A DNA stretch of 64,000 nt from Nocardioides turkmenicus (GTDB lineage Bacteria; Actinomycetota; Actinomycetes; Propionibacteriales; Nocardioidaceae), in contig NZ_JAALAA010000013.1 in the NCBI RefSeq assembly GCF_011045035.1, positions 82,596 through 146,595 of the forward strand, in the 5' to 3' direction. The notes below the pieces were generated by a model. That model did not search any database, had not been told where the DNA came from, and saw nothing but the letters and a program-made list of their open reading frames with translations. Positions 31,732-40,867 of this stretch are shown here, in pieces. The first letter of the stretch is position 1. Every line of letters begins with the position of its first letter. The position numbers and the translations under genes were made by a program.

Positions 31732-32505
31732 TCACAACCCGTCCTGAGGAACGATCTGGAAGTAGACCGCGGTCATGATGGAGTTGAGGACGAACAGCAT
31801 CATGAAGGCGATGATCACGGCCTCGTTGACCGCTCGGCCGACACCGCTGGGACCACCCTGGGCGTTGAGGCCGTTGTAGGCGCCGATGATCGCGGCCAGG
31901 AACCCGAACAGGGCCGACTTCACCATCGAGATGTAGAGGTCGGGCAGGCTGGCCAGCGCGGTGAAGCTCGACAGGAACGCACCGGCCGAGCCGCCCTGGA
32001 CGATCACCGTGAAGAAGTAGCCGCCGCCGATCCCGGTCGCGATGACGATCCCGTTGATCATCACGCTCACGAACAGGCAGGCGAGGACCCGTGGGATCAC
32101 CAGCCGGACGACCGGGTCGATGCCCAGCACCTCCATCGCGTCGATCTCCTCACGGATCTTGCGTGAGCCCATGTCGGAGCAGATCGCCGACCCGGCGGCG
32201 CCGGCGATGATCAGCGCGGCCGCCATCGGCGCCGCCTCCCGGACCACCGCGAGCACCGCCGTCGCCCCCGCGAACGACTGCGCCCCGAGCTGGCCGGCGA
32301 GATTGCCGACCTGGAGGGAGATGACGGCTCCGAACGGGATCGAGACCAGCACTGCGGGCATCATCGTGACGCTGGTGATGAACCACGCCTGCTCGAGGAA
32401 CTCGCGGAGCTGGAACTTGGTCGTGAACGTCCCCTTGACGACCTCTCCGGTCATCAAGCCCATCCCGCCCACGCCTCGGACCAGCGAGGCGAACTGCACT
32501 GCCAT
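31732..32505 (-). CDS. yrbE4A: MlaE/YrbE family permease, YrbE4A-like
   Basis: A 257-residue permease with five to six membrane helices and the conserved REEIDAMEVLGIDPV coupling-helix motif (~118-133). First gene of the mce4-type operon, 51 bases downstream of a strong KstR box, so it is expected to be induced by sterols. No ATPase subunit (MceG) is present in the window. Confidence 0.9.
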   Translation of the reverse strand: MAVQFASLVRGVGGMGLMTGEVVKGTFTTKFQLREFLEQAWFITSVTMMPAVLVSIPFGAVISLQVGNLAGQLGAQSFAGATAVLAVVREAAPMAAALIIAGAAGSAICSDMGSRKIREEIDAMEVLGIDPVVRLVIPRVLACLFVSVMINGIVIATGIGGGYFFTVIVQGGSAGAFLSSFTALASLPDLYISMVKSALFGFLAAIIGAYNGLNAQGGPSGVGRAVNEAVIIAFMMLFVLNSIMTAVYFQIVPQDGL

Positions 32506-32556
32506 CCTTCACCTTCCGCGAGGTCTTGTGACTGGGCTCACGTTTCAAGCCTGTAG

Positions 32557-32570
32557 TAGAACACGTTTCA
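32557..32570. promoter_or_regulatory. KstR operator of the mce4 operon
   Basis: TAGAACACGTTTCA matches TnnAACnnGTTnnA and differs from the perfect palindrome at 22007 at only two positions. It lies in the 309-base gap between yrbE4A and the divergent PLD-family gene; nothing else recognisable occurs in that gap. Confidence 0.8.
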
Positions 32571-32814
32571 GTTCTGAGGGCAACGACCCGGCTCCGACAT
32601 GTCGCGGAACGGGGTGGGAGGTATTTCGGTCCAACGACTTACCCGCCAGTAGGTGACGGGGATCACAGGATCCTCCACCCCGGCGTACCGATCAGTGAAG
32701 GCGGTTCTCGCATGCTGGTCCCGGGCCGGGCAGGCGCATCGGAGCCGTCCCCGCGTCGCAGATGTGCGCACCGGTGTGTCTCGGCGCGATCGGCCGGTTA
32801 GATTGGGGACTGTG

Positions 32815-34089
32815 ATGAGACTGTCGCCGGGGGGCGTCATGAGGTTCCTACGCCGCCTGCTCCTCGTCGTCTTCGGCGTCCCGGTGGCGCTTGCCGTCGC
32901 GATGAGCCTCGTCGACGCCTACCGTAGCCGCAGGAAAGGCGGCCGGCGGGCCAAGCCGTTCCCGGTCACACCGCCGCGGACCAACAACGTCGGCGACGGC
33001 ACGGTGACCACCTACACCTTCGGCAACGACCTCTACGACGACATGATCGCCGCCATCGACGGCGCGAAGAAGCAGATCTTCCTGGAGACCTACATCTGGA
33101 AGGGCGACGAGGTCGGTCAGCGGTTCAAGCAGGCGCTCGCCGCGGCGACCGAGCGGGGCGTCGAGGTCTACTGCATCTTCGACGAGCTCGCCAACCTCGT
33201 GGTGCCGTCCCGTTTCAAGCGGTTCCCCGAGGGTATGCACGTGCTGCGCTATCCCACCTACGCGGCCGGCTGGCGCTTCTTCGACCTCTCCCGCTACGGC
33301 CGCGACCACCGCAAGATCCTGGTCGTCGACGACACCGTCGGGTTCGTCGGCGGCTACAACATCGGCACCGCGTACGCCACCGAGTGGCGCGACACGCACG
33401 TGCGGATCACCGGGCCCGGCGTGTGGGACCTCCGCCGCGCGTTCGCGGACTTCTGGAACCTCAACCGCCGGCGGCCGCACCCGCTCACCCACCGGACCGG
33501 CGCCGAGGGTCCGCTGCTCATCGAGACCGCGCCCTCCTGGGACCCCGACCTGCGGTTCCACCGCAACGTACCCCGGTTGTGGATGTTCCCGATCCGCTCG
33601 ATGTACCTCGAGGCCATCAACCGGGCCTCCCGCAACATCTACCTGACCACCGCCTACTTCGTCCCCGACGAGGACTTCGTGAACGCGCTCAAGGCCGCCG
33701 CGCAGCGCGGGGTCGACGTACGCATCCTGCTGCCGTTGAAGTCCAACCACGTCGTCGTCGACTGGATCTCGCGCGGTTACTTCTCCCAGCTGCTCGACGC
33801 GGGGGTGCGGATCCTGCGGTTCAAGGATGCGATGATCCACGCCAAGACGGCCACCGTCGACGGCTTCTGGTCCACCGTCGGCACCGCCAACATCGACCGG
33901 CTCTCGCTCACCGGCAACTACGAGATCAACCTGGAGATCTTCGACCGCGACGTCGCCAAGCAGATGGAGGAGATCTTCTCCCGCGACGAGTCCAACGCGC
34001 TCGAGCTGACCGCCGCCGAGTGGGCCGCCCGCGACATCCACCGCAAGTTCACCGAGCTCGTCCTCACTCCGCTGCGACCGCTGCTCTGA
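32815..34089 (+). CDS. Phospholipase D family, cardiolipin-synthase-like protein
   Basis: A 424-residue protein with an N-terminal membrane helix (LLLVVFGVPVALAVAMSL) and two HKD motifs: HRKILVVDDTVGFVGGYN (~164) and HAKTATVDGFWSTVGTAN (~342). This is the bacterial cardiolipin synthase / PLD phosphatidyltransferase architecture. ATG at 32815 follows a GGGGA; an ATG at 32839, preceded by a G-run and starting directly at the basic membrane anchor, is also plausible. Transcribed away from the mce operon. Substrate is inferred from the family only. Confidence 0.88.
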   Translation: MRLSPGGVMRFLRRLLLVVFGVPVALAVAMSLVDAYRSRRKGGRRAKPFPVTPPRTNNVGDGTVTTYTFGNDLYDDMIAAIDGAKKQIFLETYIWKGDEVGQRFKQALAAATERGVEVYCIFDELANLVVPSRFKRFPEGMHVLRYPTYAAGWRFFDLSRYGRDHRKILVVDDTVGFVGGYNIGTAYATEWRDTHVRITGPGVWDLRRAFADFWNLNRRRPHPLTHRTGAEGPLLIETAPSWDPDLRFHRNVPRLWMFPIRSMYLEAINRASRNIYLTTAYFVPDEDFVNALKAAAQRGVDVRILLPLKSNHVVVDWISRGYFSQLLDAGVRILRFKDAMIHAKTATVDGFWSTVGTANIDRLSLTGNYEINLEIFDRDVAKQMEEIFSRDESNALELTAAEWAARDIHRKFTELVLTPLRPLL

Positions 34090-34096
34090 GGGCCTT

Positions 34097-34166
34097 CCGA
34101 GTCGGCGGATCTGCCCCCGTGCCTGGCGAGCGAAGCGAGCCAGAGGGGGCTGATGCGCCGACTCGG
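34097..34166. terminator. Extended hairpin between convergent genes
   Basis: CCGAGTCGGCG at 34097 pairs with CGCCGACTCGG at 34156; GCCCCC pairs with GGGGGC inside it, and a GCGAGCGAAGCGAGC word forms the apex with CTGGC/GCCAG. It separates the convergent PLD and AlkA-like genes and is a likely bidirectional terminator. It shares its core with other intergenic hairpins here. Confidence 0.65.
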
Positions 34167-34182
34167 CAGTAAAACCAGAAGC

Positions 34183-35088
34183 TCAAGAAGGCAAATGCGT
34201 GCGAGGCGACATCTTCGGCCCCCGCCGAGGCCGCTTCCCAGCCCCCCGATAGATGAGCGCGACGACGCGGCCGCGATGCGGCCGGAAGGACTCCAGATAG
34301 TCGCGAAGCCGATCGTCGTCCCACGGCTTGTTGGTCAACGCCCACCCGACGTCCTTGGCCAGGTGGTAGTCGCCGAAGCTGACCGCGTCCGGATCGCCGA
34401 GGGCCCGCTGGCGCACCTCGGCGACGGTCCACTCGCCGATGCCCGGGATGGTGGTGAGCCGTCGCTCGACCTCCTCGCCGGGAAGCCCGGCGGTGCGCTC
34501 GACTGCGCTCGCGACCCGGGCGGCCTGCAGCACCGCCTTCGAGCGGGCCGGGTCGACCGGCATCCGCAGCCAGTCCCAGCTCGGGATGGTGCGCAGGGTC
34601 TCCGGAGTCGGCTGCAGGCGCAGCCCGTGGTCGGCGCCGGGGCCAGGAGCGACCTCGCCGAAACGCCGGACCAGGTTGCCGAACCCTCGGAACGCCTCGT
34701 TGTTGGTGACCTTCTGCTCGATGATCGAGGGCACCAGCGCCTCCATCACCAGCCCGGTGCGTCCGAAGCGGGGCACCTCGAAGCGCTCGAGCAGCGTCGC
34801 GACCAGCGGGTCGTCGGTGTGGAACTCCTCGGGCCGGTCATCGGCGCCGAGCAGGGCCGGCACCTGTTCCAGCGCCCACTCGGCCCCTTCGCCCCACGCC
34901 TCGGACTCGACCTCGGCGTCGCGCTGCCGCAGCCTGAGCGTGGCGGGTCCGTGTGGCGTACGGACGGCTCGCCAGTGGTCCTCGCCGATGATCTTGTACG
35001 TCGGGTCTCCGAGCCCGCGCCGAAGCGGCCGCAGCATCGAGGCGAGGCCCACCGCATAGCCCGGACGGACCGTCCGCTGCGCACTCAT
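34183..35088 (-). CDS. DNA-3-methyladenine glycosylase, AlkA/HhH-GPD type
   Basis: A 301-residue protein. The HhH-GPD core is visible near residue 210-245: IPGIGEWTVAEVRQRALGDP followed by DAVSFGDYHL, which contains the catalytic Asp. It excises alkylated bases to start base-excision repair. The N-terminal ~100 residues are a beta-rich domain usual for AlkA. Its start overlaps the serine-hydrolase stop upstream (ATGA). The Ala/Lys/Arg-rich C-terminus is slightly longer than usual. Confidence 0.85.
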   Translation of the reverse strand: MSAQRTVRPGYAVGLASMLRPLRRGLGDPTYKIIGEDHWRAVRTPHGPATLRLRQRDAEVESEAWGEGAEWALEQVPALLGADDRPEEFHTDDPLVATLLERFEVPRFGRTGLVMEALVPSIIEQKVTNNEAFRGFGNLVRRFGEVAPGPGADHGLRLQPTPETLRTIPSWDWLRMPVDPARSKAVLQAARVASAVERTAGLPGEEVERRLTTIPGIGEWTVAEVRQRALGDPDAVSFGDYHLAKDVGWALTNKPWDDDRLRDYLESFRPHRGRVVALIYRGAGKRPRRGPKMSPRTHLPS

Positions 35089-36488
35089 GCCTCGAGGTTA
35101 ACCCGCGGGAAGACCCGGCTCGTGGTCAGATGCGTCGCCCGGCCACCCGGGTCGCTGCCGGTGAACCCGAAGACATGGTGCGCGCCGTGCAGCGCGTCGG
35201 CGGTGACGACCTGGTCGGCGGCGTACGGGAGGACCTCGTAGCTCTGCGGCTGGTCGCCGACGGCGGCTGCCTCGGGTCCCGGGATCTCCTCGACCCACAG
35301 CCGCCCGTCGGGGTTCCGGCGCAGCGTCCAGTCGACGATCCGGGCGCGGTAGGTGCCGAGCAGCCGGTCGGCGTCAAAGTCCGCCGGGGGCTGCTCGGGT
35401 GGCACCGGGTCGGGGGCGATGCGTACGCCGGCGAGGTCGTGGAGAAGGTGACCGACCACGTCGTGGTAGAGGCCGCAGGTGTCGCCGCCGTTGGTGAGGA
35501 GCGCGACCGCCAGACCGTGCTCTGGCACCATCCGGAAGAACGCCGACTGCCCGATCGTCTGGCCGTCGTGGCCGACGATCCCCTGTCTGGTGTCGTCGAG
35601 GGACCACCCCAGGCCGCGCGCCTCGGAGCGCATGGACGCGGGGTGGTCGACCTGACTGGTGAGCACGTCGGCGCAGGAGGCGGCCGAGAGGACGCGGGTG
35701 CCGTCGCGGGCGGTCCCGCCGGCCAGATGCATGGCGGCGAAGCCGAGCAGGTCGCGTACGCGCATCGAGAGCATCGCGCCGACGGGACCGCTGGCGCGGG
35801 CCATCCCCCAGGACGGGCCGGGACGGAGGACGTGGTCCGGCGCGGGATCGATGTGGCCCATCGCGGCGCGGAACCGGATCGCGTCGTAGGGCGTCGTGGC
35901 GAGGTGGGTGAGGCCCATCGGCGCGGCGAGATGCTCGTGGAGCGCCCGGTCCCAGGTGGTGCCGCGCAGCACCTCGACCAGACGTCCGAGCACCGCAAAT
36001 CCTGCGTTGGAGTAGGAGAACCGCTCCCCTGGCCCGAAGATCTGCGGCAGGTCGCCCATCGAGTCGACGAACCGCTCGACCGCGTCGTCGCCGGGTCCGT
36101 GGTCGGTGAAGATGTCGCCCTCGAAGCCGGCCGTGTGCGAGAGCAGGTGGCGGACGGTGATCGTCCGGGTCGCCTCCTCGTCGGCGACCCGGAAGCCCGG
36201 CAGATGACGGACCACCTCGTCGTCGAGGGCGATCGTGCCCTCGTCGACGAGCTGCATCACCAGGTCGGTGGTCCACAGCTTGGTGATCGAGCCGATCTGG
36301 AACAGCGAGTCGGTGGTCGCCTCGACCCCGGTGTCGAGGTTGAGGATTCCGCACGCATGGTCGACCACCTCGCCGTCGAGGAGAACGCCGACGGCAGCGG
36401 CCGGCGCCCGGCGTCGCTCCATGAGGGCGGGCAGCTCGTCGCGGAGCCAGGCGTAGGTGGTCGAGAGGGGCATCGGGTCGCTGCTCAT
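35085..36488 (-). CDS. Serine hydrolase, beta-lactamase class C / esterase family
   Basis: A 467-residue beta-lactamase-related serine hydrolase: SxxK as SITK (~69), YSN (~160) and HDGQT in place of KTG, plus a C-terminal ~110-residue beta-barrel-like extension common in esterase/D-aminopeptidase members. No signal peptide, so a cytoplasmic esterase or peptidase is more likely than a beta-lactamase. ATG at 36488 overlaps the MarR stop by four bases; a longer frame upstream overlaps MarR and is rejected. Confidence 0.85.
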   Translation of the reverse strand: MSSDPMPLSTTYAWLRDELPALMERRRAPAAAVGVLLDGEVVDHACGILNLDTGVEATTDSLFQIGSITKLWTTDLVMQLVDEGTIALDDEVVRHLPGFRVADEEATRTITVRHLLSHTAGFEGDIFTDHGPGDDAVERFVDSMGDLPQIFGPGERFSYSNAGFAVLGRLVEVLRGTTWDRALHEHLAAPMGLTHLATTPYDAIRFRAAMGHIDPAPDHVLRPGPSWGMARASGPVGAMLSMRVRDLLGFAAMHLAGGTARDGTRVLSAASCADVLTSQVDHPASMRSEARGLGWSLDDTRQGIVGHDGQTIGQSAFFRMVPEHGLAVALLTNGGDTCGLYHDVVGHLLHDLAGVRIAPDPVPPEQPPADFDADRLLGTYRARIVDWTLRRNPDGRLWVEEIPGPEAAAVGDQPQSYEVLPYAADQVVTADALHGAHHVFGFTGSDPGGRATHLTTSRVFPRVNLEA

Positions 36489-36901
36489 CGGTCGTTCTCG
36501 ACCAGAGCCGTCAGTGCCCGCTGGAACGCCGCCCGGTCGGCCGGGTCGAGATCGGCCAGCAGCTCGGCCTCCATCGCCTCGATGGCCTCCCGGCATCGGC
36601 GGAGGACCCGCGAGCCGGCAGGGGTCAGGGAGACGATCCGGTTGCGGCGGTCGGCCGGGTCGGGCTGGCGCACGACCATGCCCTCGGCCTCGAGGCGGTC
36701 GAGGTTGCCGATCAGCCGGGTCTTGTCACGTCCCGTGGCCGCGGCGAGCTGCGCCTGCGTGGGCGCGTCCGAGTCGGCCAGCGCGGTCAGTACCGCGTAG
36801 TCCCACATCTCCAGTCCCGCGGCGTCGAGGATCGGCTTCTCGCGAGCCATCACCTCGCGCATCAGACGGGACAGCAGGAAGCCGAGCTCGGGTCGATCCA
36901 C
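36485..36901 (-). CDS. MarR family transcriptional regulator
   Basis: A 138-residue winged-helix protein: recognition helix region TQAQLAAATGRDKTRLIGNL and wing RQPDPADRRNRIVSLT. It heads an operon MarR-hydrolase-AlkA with four-base overlaps throughout and is divergent from a DinB-like gene 52 bases away. It probably represses its own operon; the ligand is unknown. Confidence 0.9.
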   Translation of the reverse strand: MDRPELGFLLSRLMREVMAREKPILDAAGLEMWDYAVLTALADSDAPTQAQLAAATGRDKTRLIGNLDRLEAEGMVVRQPDPADRRNRIVSLTPAGSRVLRRCREAIEAMEAELLADLDPADRAAFQRALTALVENDR

Positions 36902-36953
36902 CGCAGAATGTTAACCGGTCGACATATCGTCTACGCCTGCTTACGATCTACAT
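36902..36953. promoter_or_regulatory. Divergent MarR/DinB promoter with candidate operator
   Basis: The 52-base gap must hold both promoters. GACATATCGTC at 36921-36931 is a near palindrome, and a related GATCTACATATG follows at 36945. Such AT-rich imperfect palindromes suit MarR proteins, but the assignment rests on position only. Confidence 0.4.
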
Positions 36954-37538
36954 ATGCTTACTTTTACGGAGATGCTCGCGGAGTATGACCGCGCCCTCGA
37001 CGACGCCACCGCCCTCGCTGCTGAGGCGAGCGACCTGACCGTTCCCACCCCGTGCGCCGAGTGGGACCTGGCCGCCCTGTTCGGCCACATGGTCGGGCAG
37101 AACCTCGGCTTCGCCGCGGCGGTCACCGACGGAGACGCACCGGTCGCTGCGTACGCATCGGTGCCCGTGAATGCCCACGACGTCGCCCGCCGCTGGGAGG
37201 ACTCCGCGGCCCGGGCGCGGGAGGCGTTCGGCGCCGCCGACCCGGAGGCGACCATCCACCTCGCCGAGTTCGGCTTCCGACCGACCGTCGCGGTCGCGCT
37301 GAGCATGCAGCTGCTCGACGCCGCCGTCCACGCCTGGGACGTCGCGACGGCTCTCCGGCGCAACTATCAGCCGTCGGAGGCCACGGTGAGCCTCGTGCTC
37401 GGCCTGGCCCGGCAGATCGCCGGTACGCCGGGCGGGACGCCGGTGTTCGGCGCGCCGCTCGAGGAGCGCGGCGACGACCCGTGGGGTGACGCGCTGCGTC
37501 TGCTCGGGCGCGACCCGGAGCGGCAGGTGGCGGTGTAG
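36954..37538 (+). CDS. DinB-like, TIGR03086-type (mycothiol-dependent maleylpyruvate isomerase fold) protein
   Basis: A 194-residue four-helix protein with the metal-binding histidines of the family: the TPCAEWDLAALFGHMVGQNL segment near residue 32-51 and HAWDVATAL near 128. TIGR03086 members are abundant in mycothiol-producing Actinobacteria and are thought to be metal-dependent thiol transferases. Substrate unknown. Divergent from the MarR gene, which may regulate it. Confidence 0.8.
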   Translation: MLTFTEMLAEYDRALDDATALAAEASDLTVPTPCAEWDLAALFGHMVGQNLGFAAAVTDGDAPVAAYASVPVNAHDVARRWEDSAARAREAFGAADPEATIHLAEFGFRPTVAVALSMQLLDAAVHAWDVATALRRNYQPSEATVSLVLGLARQIAGTPGGTPVFGAPLEERGDDPWGDALRLLGRDPERQVAV

Positions 37539-37578
37539 CGCAAGGGTGGTCTCGACGCCGTGAGGTTCACTAGGAGAC

Positions 37579-39084
37579 ATGCTGCTCGCCGACATCGTCT
37601 CCACCTCGAACGCCGTCGCCGCCACCCGGTCGCGGAAGGCGAAGGTCGCCGCGCTGGCGGAGTGTCTGTCCGCCGCTGCGCGCAACGAGCTCCCGGTCGT
37701 CACGGCCTACCTCTCCGGCACGCTGCTGCAGCGGCGTACGGGGCTGGGCTGGCGCTCGCTCAGTGCGCTCCCCTCCCCTGCCGCCGAGCCGTCGCTGACG
37801 GTCGGCGACGTCCACGAGGCGTTCGAGCGGATGTCCCGCGTCGCGGGAGCGGGCTCGCACGTCGAGCGGGCCCGGGAGGCCGACGCGTTGTTCGGCGCGG
37901 CGACGGAGGCCGAGCAGGCCTGGCTGCGGGGCGTCGTGACCGGAGAGGTGCGCCAGGGCGCCCTCGACTCGCTCGTCCAGGAGGCGCTCGCGGCCGCCGC
38001 CGAGGTGCCGCTGCCGGCCGTACGCCGCGCCGCCATGCTCGCCGGGTCGACCGTGGTGGTCGCCGGGCTCGCCTTCGACGGCGAGGAGGCGCTCGCCGAC
38101 GTCGGCCTGGTCGTCGGGCGGCCGGTGCTGCCGATGCTCGCCTCGTCCGCGGGTTCGGTCGAGGAGGCGATGGCCAAGCTCGGCGAGCCGGTCCTGGTCG
38201 ACACCAAGCTCGACGGCATCCGGATCCAGGCCCACAAGTCCGGCTCGGAGGTACGCATCGCGACCCGCACCCTCGAGGACATCACCGCGCGGCTCCCCGA
38301 GGTCGCGGAGATCGTCGCCTCCCTCCCGGCCGAGACGCTGGTGCTCGACGGCGAGGCCATGACCCTCGGCCCCGACGGGCGGCCGCGGCCGTTCCAGGAG
38401 ACCGCCTCGCGCACCGCGACCCGGTCGGCACCCGGGTCGGTCGTGGTGCCGTACTTCTTCGACATCCTCCACGTCGACGGCCGTGACCTCATCGACCTCG
38501 CGCTCGACCAGCGCCTCGCCGAGCTCGACCGGGTCGTCCCCGAGCAGCACCGGCCGCCGCACCTGGTCACCGTCGACACCGAGGAGGCGGAGCGGTTCGC
38601 CACGGATGTGCTCGCCGCCGGGCACGAGGGTGTCGTCGTCAAGGGGGTCGGCCTGCCGTGGGAGGCGGGGCGGCGCGGCGCGGGCTGGATCAAGGTCAAG
38701 CCCGTCCACACCCTCGATCTGGTCGTCATCGGCATCGAATGGGGCTCGGGGCGCCGCAAGGGCTGGCTCTCCAACATCCACCTCGGCGCCCGAGGCGCCG
38801 GCGGAGAGTTCGTGATGATCGGCAAGACGTTCAAGGGCATGACCGACCAGATGCTGGCCTGGCAGACCGAGCGCTTCACCGAGCTCGCCATCGGCGGCAC
38901 CGACGGCTGGCAGGTGACAGTGCGCCCGGAGCAGGTGGTCGAGATCGCCTTCGACGGCGTGCAGCGCTCGACCCGCTACCCGGGCGGGGTCGCGCTGCGG
39001 TTCGCTCGGGTGGTGCGCTACCGCGACGACAAACGCCCGGAAGAAGCCGACACCATTGAAGCCGTGAGATCACACCTCCCGTAG
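37579..39084 (+). CDS. ligB: ATP-dependent DNA ligase
   Basis: A 501-residue ligase. The adenylation motif is VDTKLDGIRIQ with the nucleophile Lys210; motif III FDILHVDG, motif IV EGVVVKG and motif V WIKVKP follow, then an OB-fold domain. Length and N-terminal domain match mycobacterial LigB. Its last 52 bases are anomalous: the copy of its 3' end at 40868-41136 is 98-99% identical to it up to 39032 and then diverges sharply, so the final 17 codons of this gene may derive from the inserted element or a recombination event. Confidence 0.9.
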   Translation: MLLADIVSTSNAVAATRSRKAKVAALAECLSAAARNELPVVTAYLSGTLLQRRTGLGWRSLSALPSPAAEPSLTVGDVHEAFERMSRVAGAGSHVERAREADALFGAATEAEQAWLRGVVTGEVRQGALDSLVQEALAAAAEVPLPAVRRAAMLAGSTVVVAGLAFDGEEALADVGLVVGRPVLPMLASSAGSVEEAMAKLGEPVLVDTKLDGIRIQAHKSGSEVRIATRTLEDITARLPEVAEIVASLPAETLVLDGEAMTLGPDGRPRPFQETASRTATRSAPGSVVVPYFFDILHVDGRDLIDLALDQRLAELDRVVPEQHRPPHLVTVDTEEAERFATDVLAAGHEGVVVKGVGLPWEAGRRGAGWIKVKPVHTLDLVVIGIEWGSGRRKGWLSNIHLGARGAGGEFVMIGKTFKGMTDQMLAWQTERFTELAIGGTDGWQVTVRPEQVVEIAFDGVQRSTRYPGGVALRFARVVRYRDDKRPEEADTIEAVRSHLP

Positions 39085-39215
39085 GGCGCGGGCAAAACAT
39101 CCTTCGTTGACACCCATCAATGGCGAACCCCCTGCGAACGAACCACAGGCATGGCATTCTTGCCCCAGCAAGCGACGGTAAAGGCAAGGACACTGAAGGA
39201 GAAACCGGATAGTCG

Positions 39216-40775
39216 ATGAACGCCATCAGCCCGAGTGAGATCAACGATCTGCTCAACCGAGTTCGCAGACGCAGCTACCGCAACTACCTGCTGTCGATGG
39301 ATCTCAAGAAAATTCGGGGGTTTAGGGACGCACACGTTCGCTTCGATTTTCCTGTGACAGCCCTCGTTGGCCCCAACGGCGCGGGAAAGACGACCGTTCT
39401 TGGTGCCGCCGGATTGATCTACGCCGACGTCCAGCCCCGTCGCTTTTTCGCCCGAGGTGGCACCTACGACTCCTCTATGAGCGGCTGGAAGGTCGAGTAC
39501 GAGGTGTACTCCGGCGGCACGTCTGTTCCGCGTACGGCGTCCTACACCGACGCAACGGCCGACGTGACAAGAAGTAAATGGAACCGAAAGGGTGTGGCTC
39601 GGCCCGTGAAGGTAATCGGTGTCAACCGCACATTGCCGCTCACTGAGAGAAACGACGTTCAGCGGTTCGCCAAGGGAGACTTCATTGGAGTGACCGAGGA
39701 GTCGTTTACTCAGGAAGTCGTCTCCGCCGTCGAGCGCATCCTCGGGAAGAAGGCTGCTGACTATCTACAGGTGCATGCAGACGAGAACGGAAAATACTCA
39801 ATCCTCGCACTCAAGCCGTCTAGTGCCGACACTCCCGGATACTCAGAGTTTCATTTTGGTGCGGGAGAGGCCAGCATCATCCGCATCGTGAGCGAGATCG
39901 AGTCGGTCGAGGACCAAGCACTAATCCTAATCGAAGAGGTCGAGAATGGGCTTCATCCCATCGCCACTCGTCGCCTTGTTGAATACCTGATCGCTGTCTG
40001 CAGACGGAAGGGTTGTCAGGTCATCTTCACGACCCACAGCAACGCTGCGCTCAGTCCCTTGCCGGGAGAGGCGGTTTGGTCGTCCTACGGAGGCAAGCTC
40101 ACGCAGGGCAAGTTGGACGTGGAATCTCTTCGCGCACTGACGGGGGAGATCGACGCACGCCTAGCTGTTTTTGCGGAGGACAACTTCGGAAGTCTGGTGG
40201 CGGAGGTCACTCTTCGCCGCTTCGGTGACCTAACCGACAGACGGATCGACATCAAGGGTGTTGAGATCCACGCCTTGGGCGGGGCAGCACAAGCTCGCGA
40301 CCAAGCCCGACACAACAACAGGAGTCCGGCGCGCCGCTTCAAAGCTCTTTCTTTTCTCGATGGCGACAAGCGGGCGCAACTCGACTACAACCCTCGGTCT
40401 CGTGACGATCTAAACGTCGACGGTTCACCATTCGTCACATTCTTCACAGGCACCTCCGACCCTGAGGCCGTAATCGTGGAGCAGCTCGCGGAACTGATCG
40501 AAACCAACGGCAGGGTCCTCCCCCGCCTGACCCTCGCCCTGCAGATGGACACCCGGCACGAGAACGAGGTCGGCGAAGTTCTCAAGACGAGACTCCTCAC
40601 GAACACCGACCGTCACGAGATCTTCAAGGAAATCGGTGAAGACCTCGACTTCCTCGGCCAAGAGGTTACGGCCCGAGCCTTCGTTTCAACGTGGGCGAAC
40701 TTCAACGACGACGCCGTGAAGAGCATTTGGGAGCCTGTTGTTGATCATCTGCCTCTTTTGTCTGACCCCACGTAG
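39216..40775 (+). CDS. AAA/ABC-type ATPase with OLD-like TOPRIM C-terminus
   Basis: A 519-residue protein: Walker A GPNGAGKTT at 52-60, ABC signature FGAGEAS (~223), Walker B ALILIEEVENG (~245) and H-loop FTTHSN (~280). The C-terminal part has VFAEDNFGSLVAEV and later ALSFLDGDKR, consistent with the first acidic residue and DxD of a degenerate TOPRIM nuclease as in OLD and GajA proteins. Such single-gene proteins are often anti-phage. Codon use is less GC3-biased than neighbours. ATG at 39216 has an AAGGAG 14 bases upstream, rather far. It lies alone behind the ligase gene and is followed by a duplicated ligase 3' end. Confidence 0.8.
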   Translation: MNAISPSEINDLLNRVRRRSYRNYLLSMDLKKIRGFRDAHVRFDFPVTALVGPNGAGKTTVLGAAGLIYADVQPRRFFARGGTYDSSMSGWKVEYEVYSGGTSVPRTASYTDATADVTRSKWNRKGVARPVKVIGVNRTLPLTERNDVQRFAKGDFIGVTEESFTQEVVSAVERILGKKAADYLQVHADENGKYSILALKPSSADTPGYSEFHFGAGEASIIRIVSEIESVEDQALILIEEVENGLHPIATRRLVEYLIAVCRRKGCQVIFTTHSNAALSPLPGEAVWSSYGGKLTQGKLDVESLRALTGEIDARLAVFAEDNFGSLVAEVTLRRFGDLTDRRIDIKGVEIHALGGAAQARDQARHNNRSPARRFKALSFLDGDKRAQLDYNPRSRDDLNVDGSPFVTFFTGTSDPEAVIVEQLAELIETNGRVLPRLTLALQMDTRHENEVGEVLKTRLLTNTDRHEIFKEIGEDLDFLGQEVTARAFVSTWANFNDDAVKSIWEPVVDHLPLLSDPT

Positions 40776-40867
40776 GGCGTGGTTCTTGTGAGCAAGGGCC
40801 CGATATTCGTGCCTCGCGAGCAAGGGAATGCTCGACATCATTCGAAGTGCGCAATTGGTCAAGGGGG

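Noticed and set aside
35130..36800. A 556-codon plus-strand open frame over the serine hydrolase and MarR
   Set aside because: No domain; the minus strand gives two well-formed proteins with overlapping stop/start.
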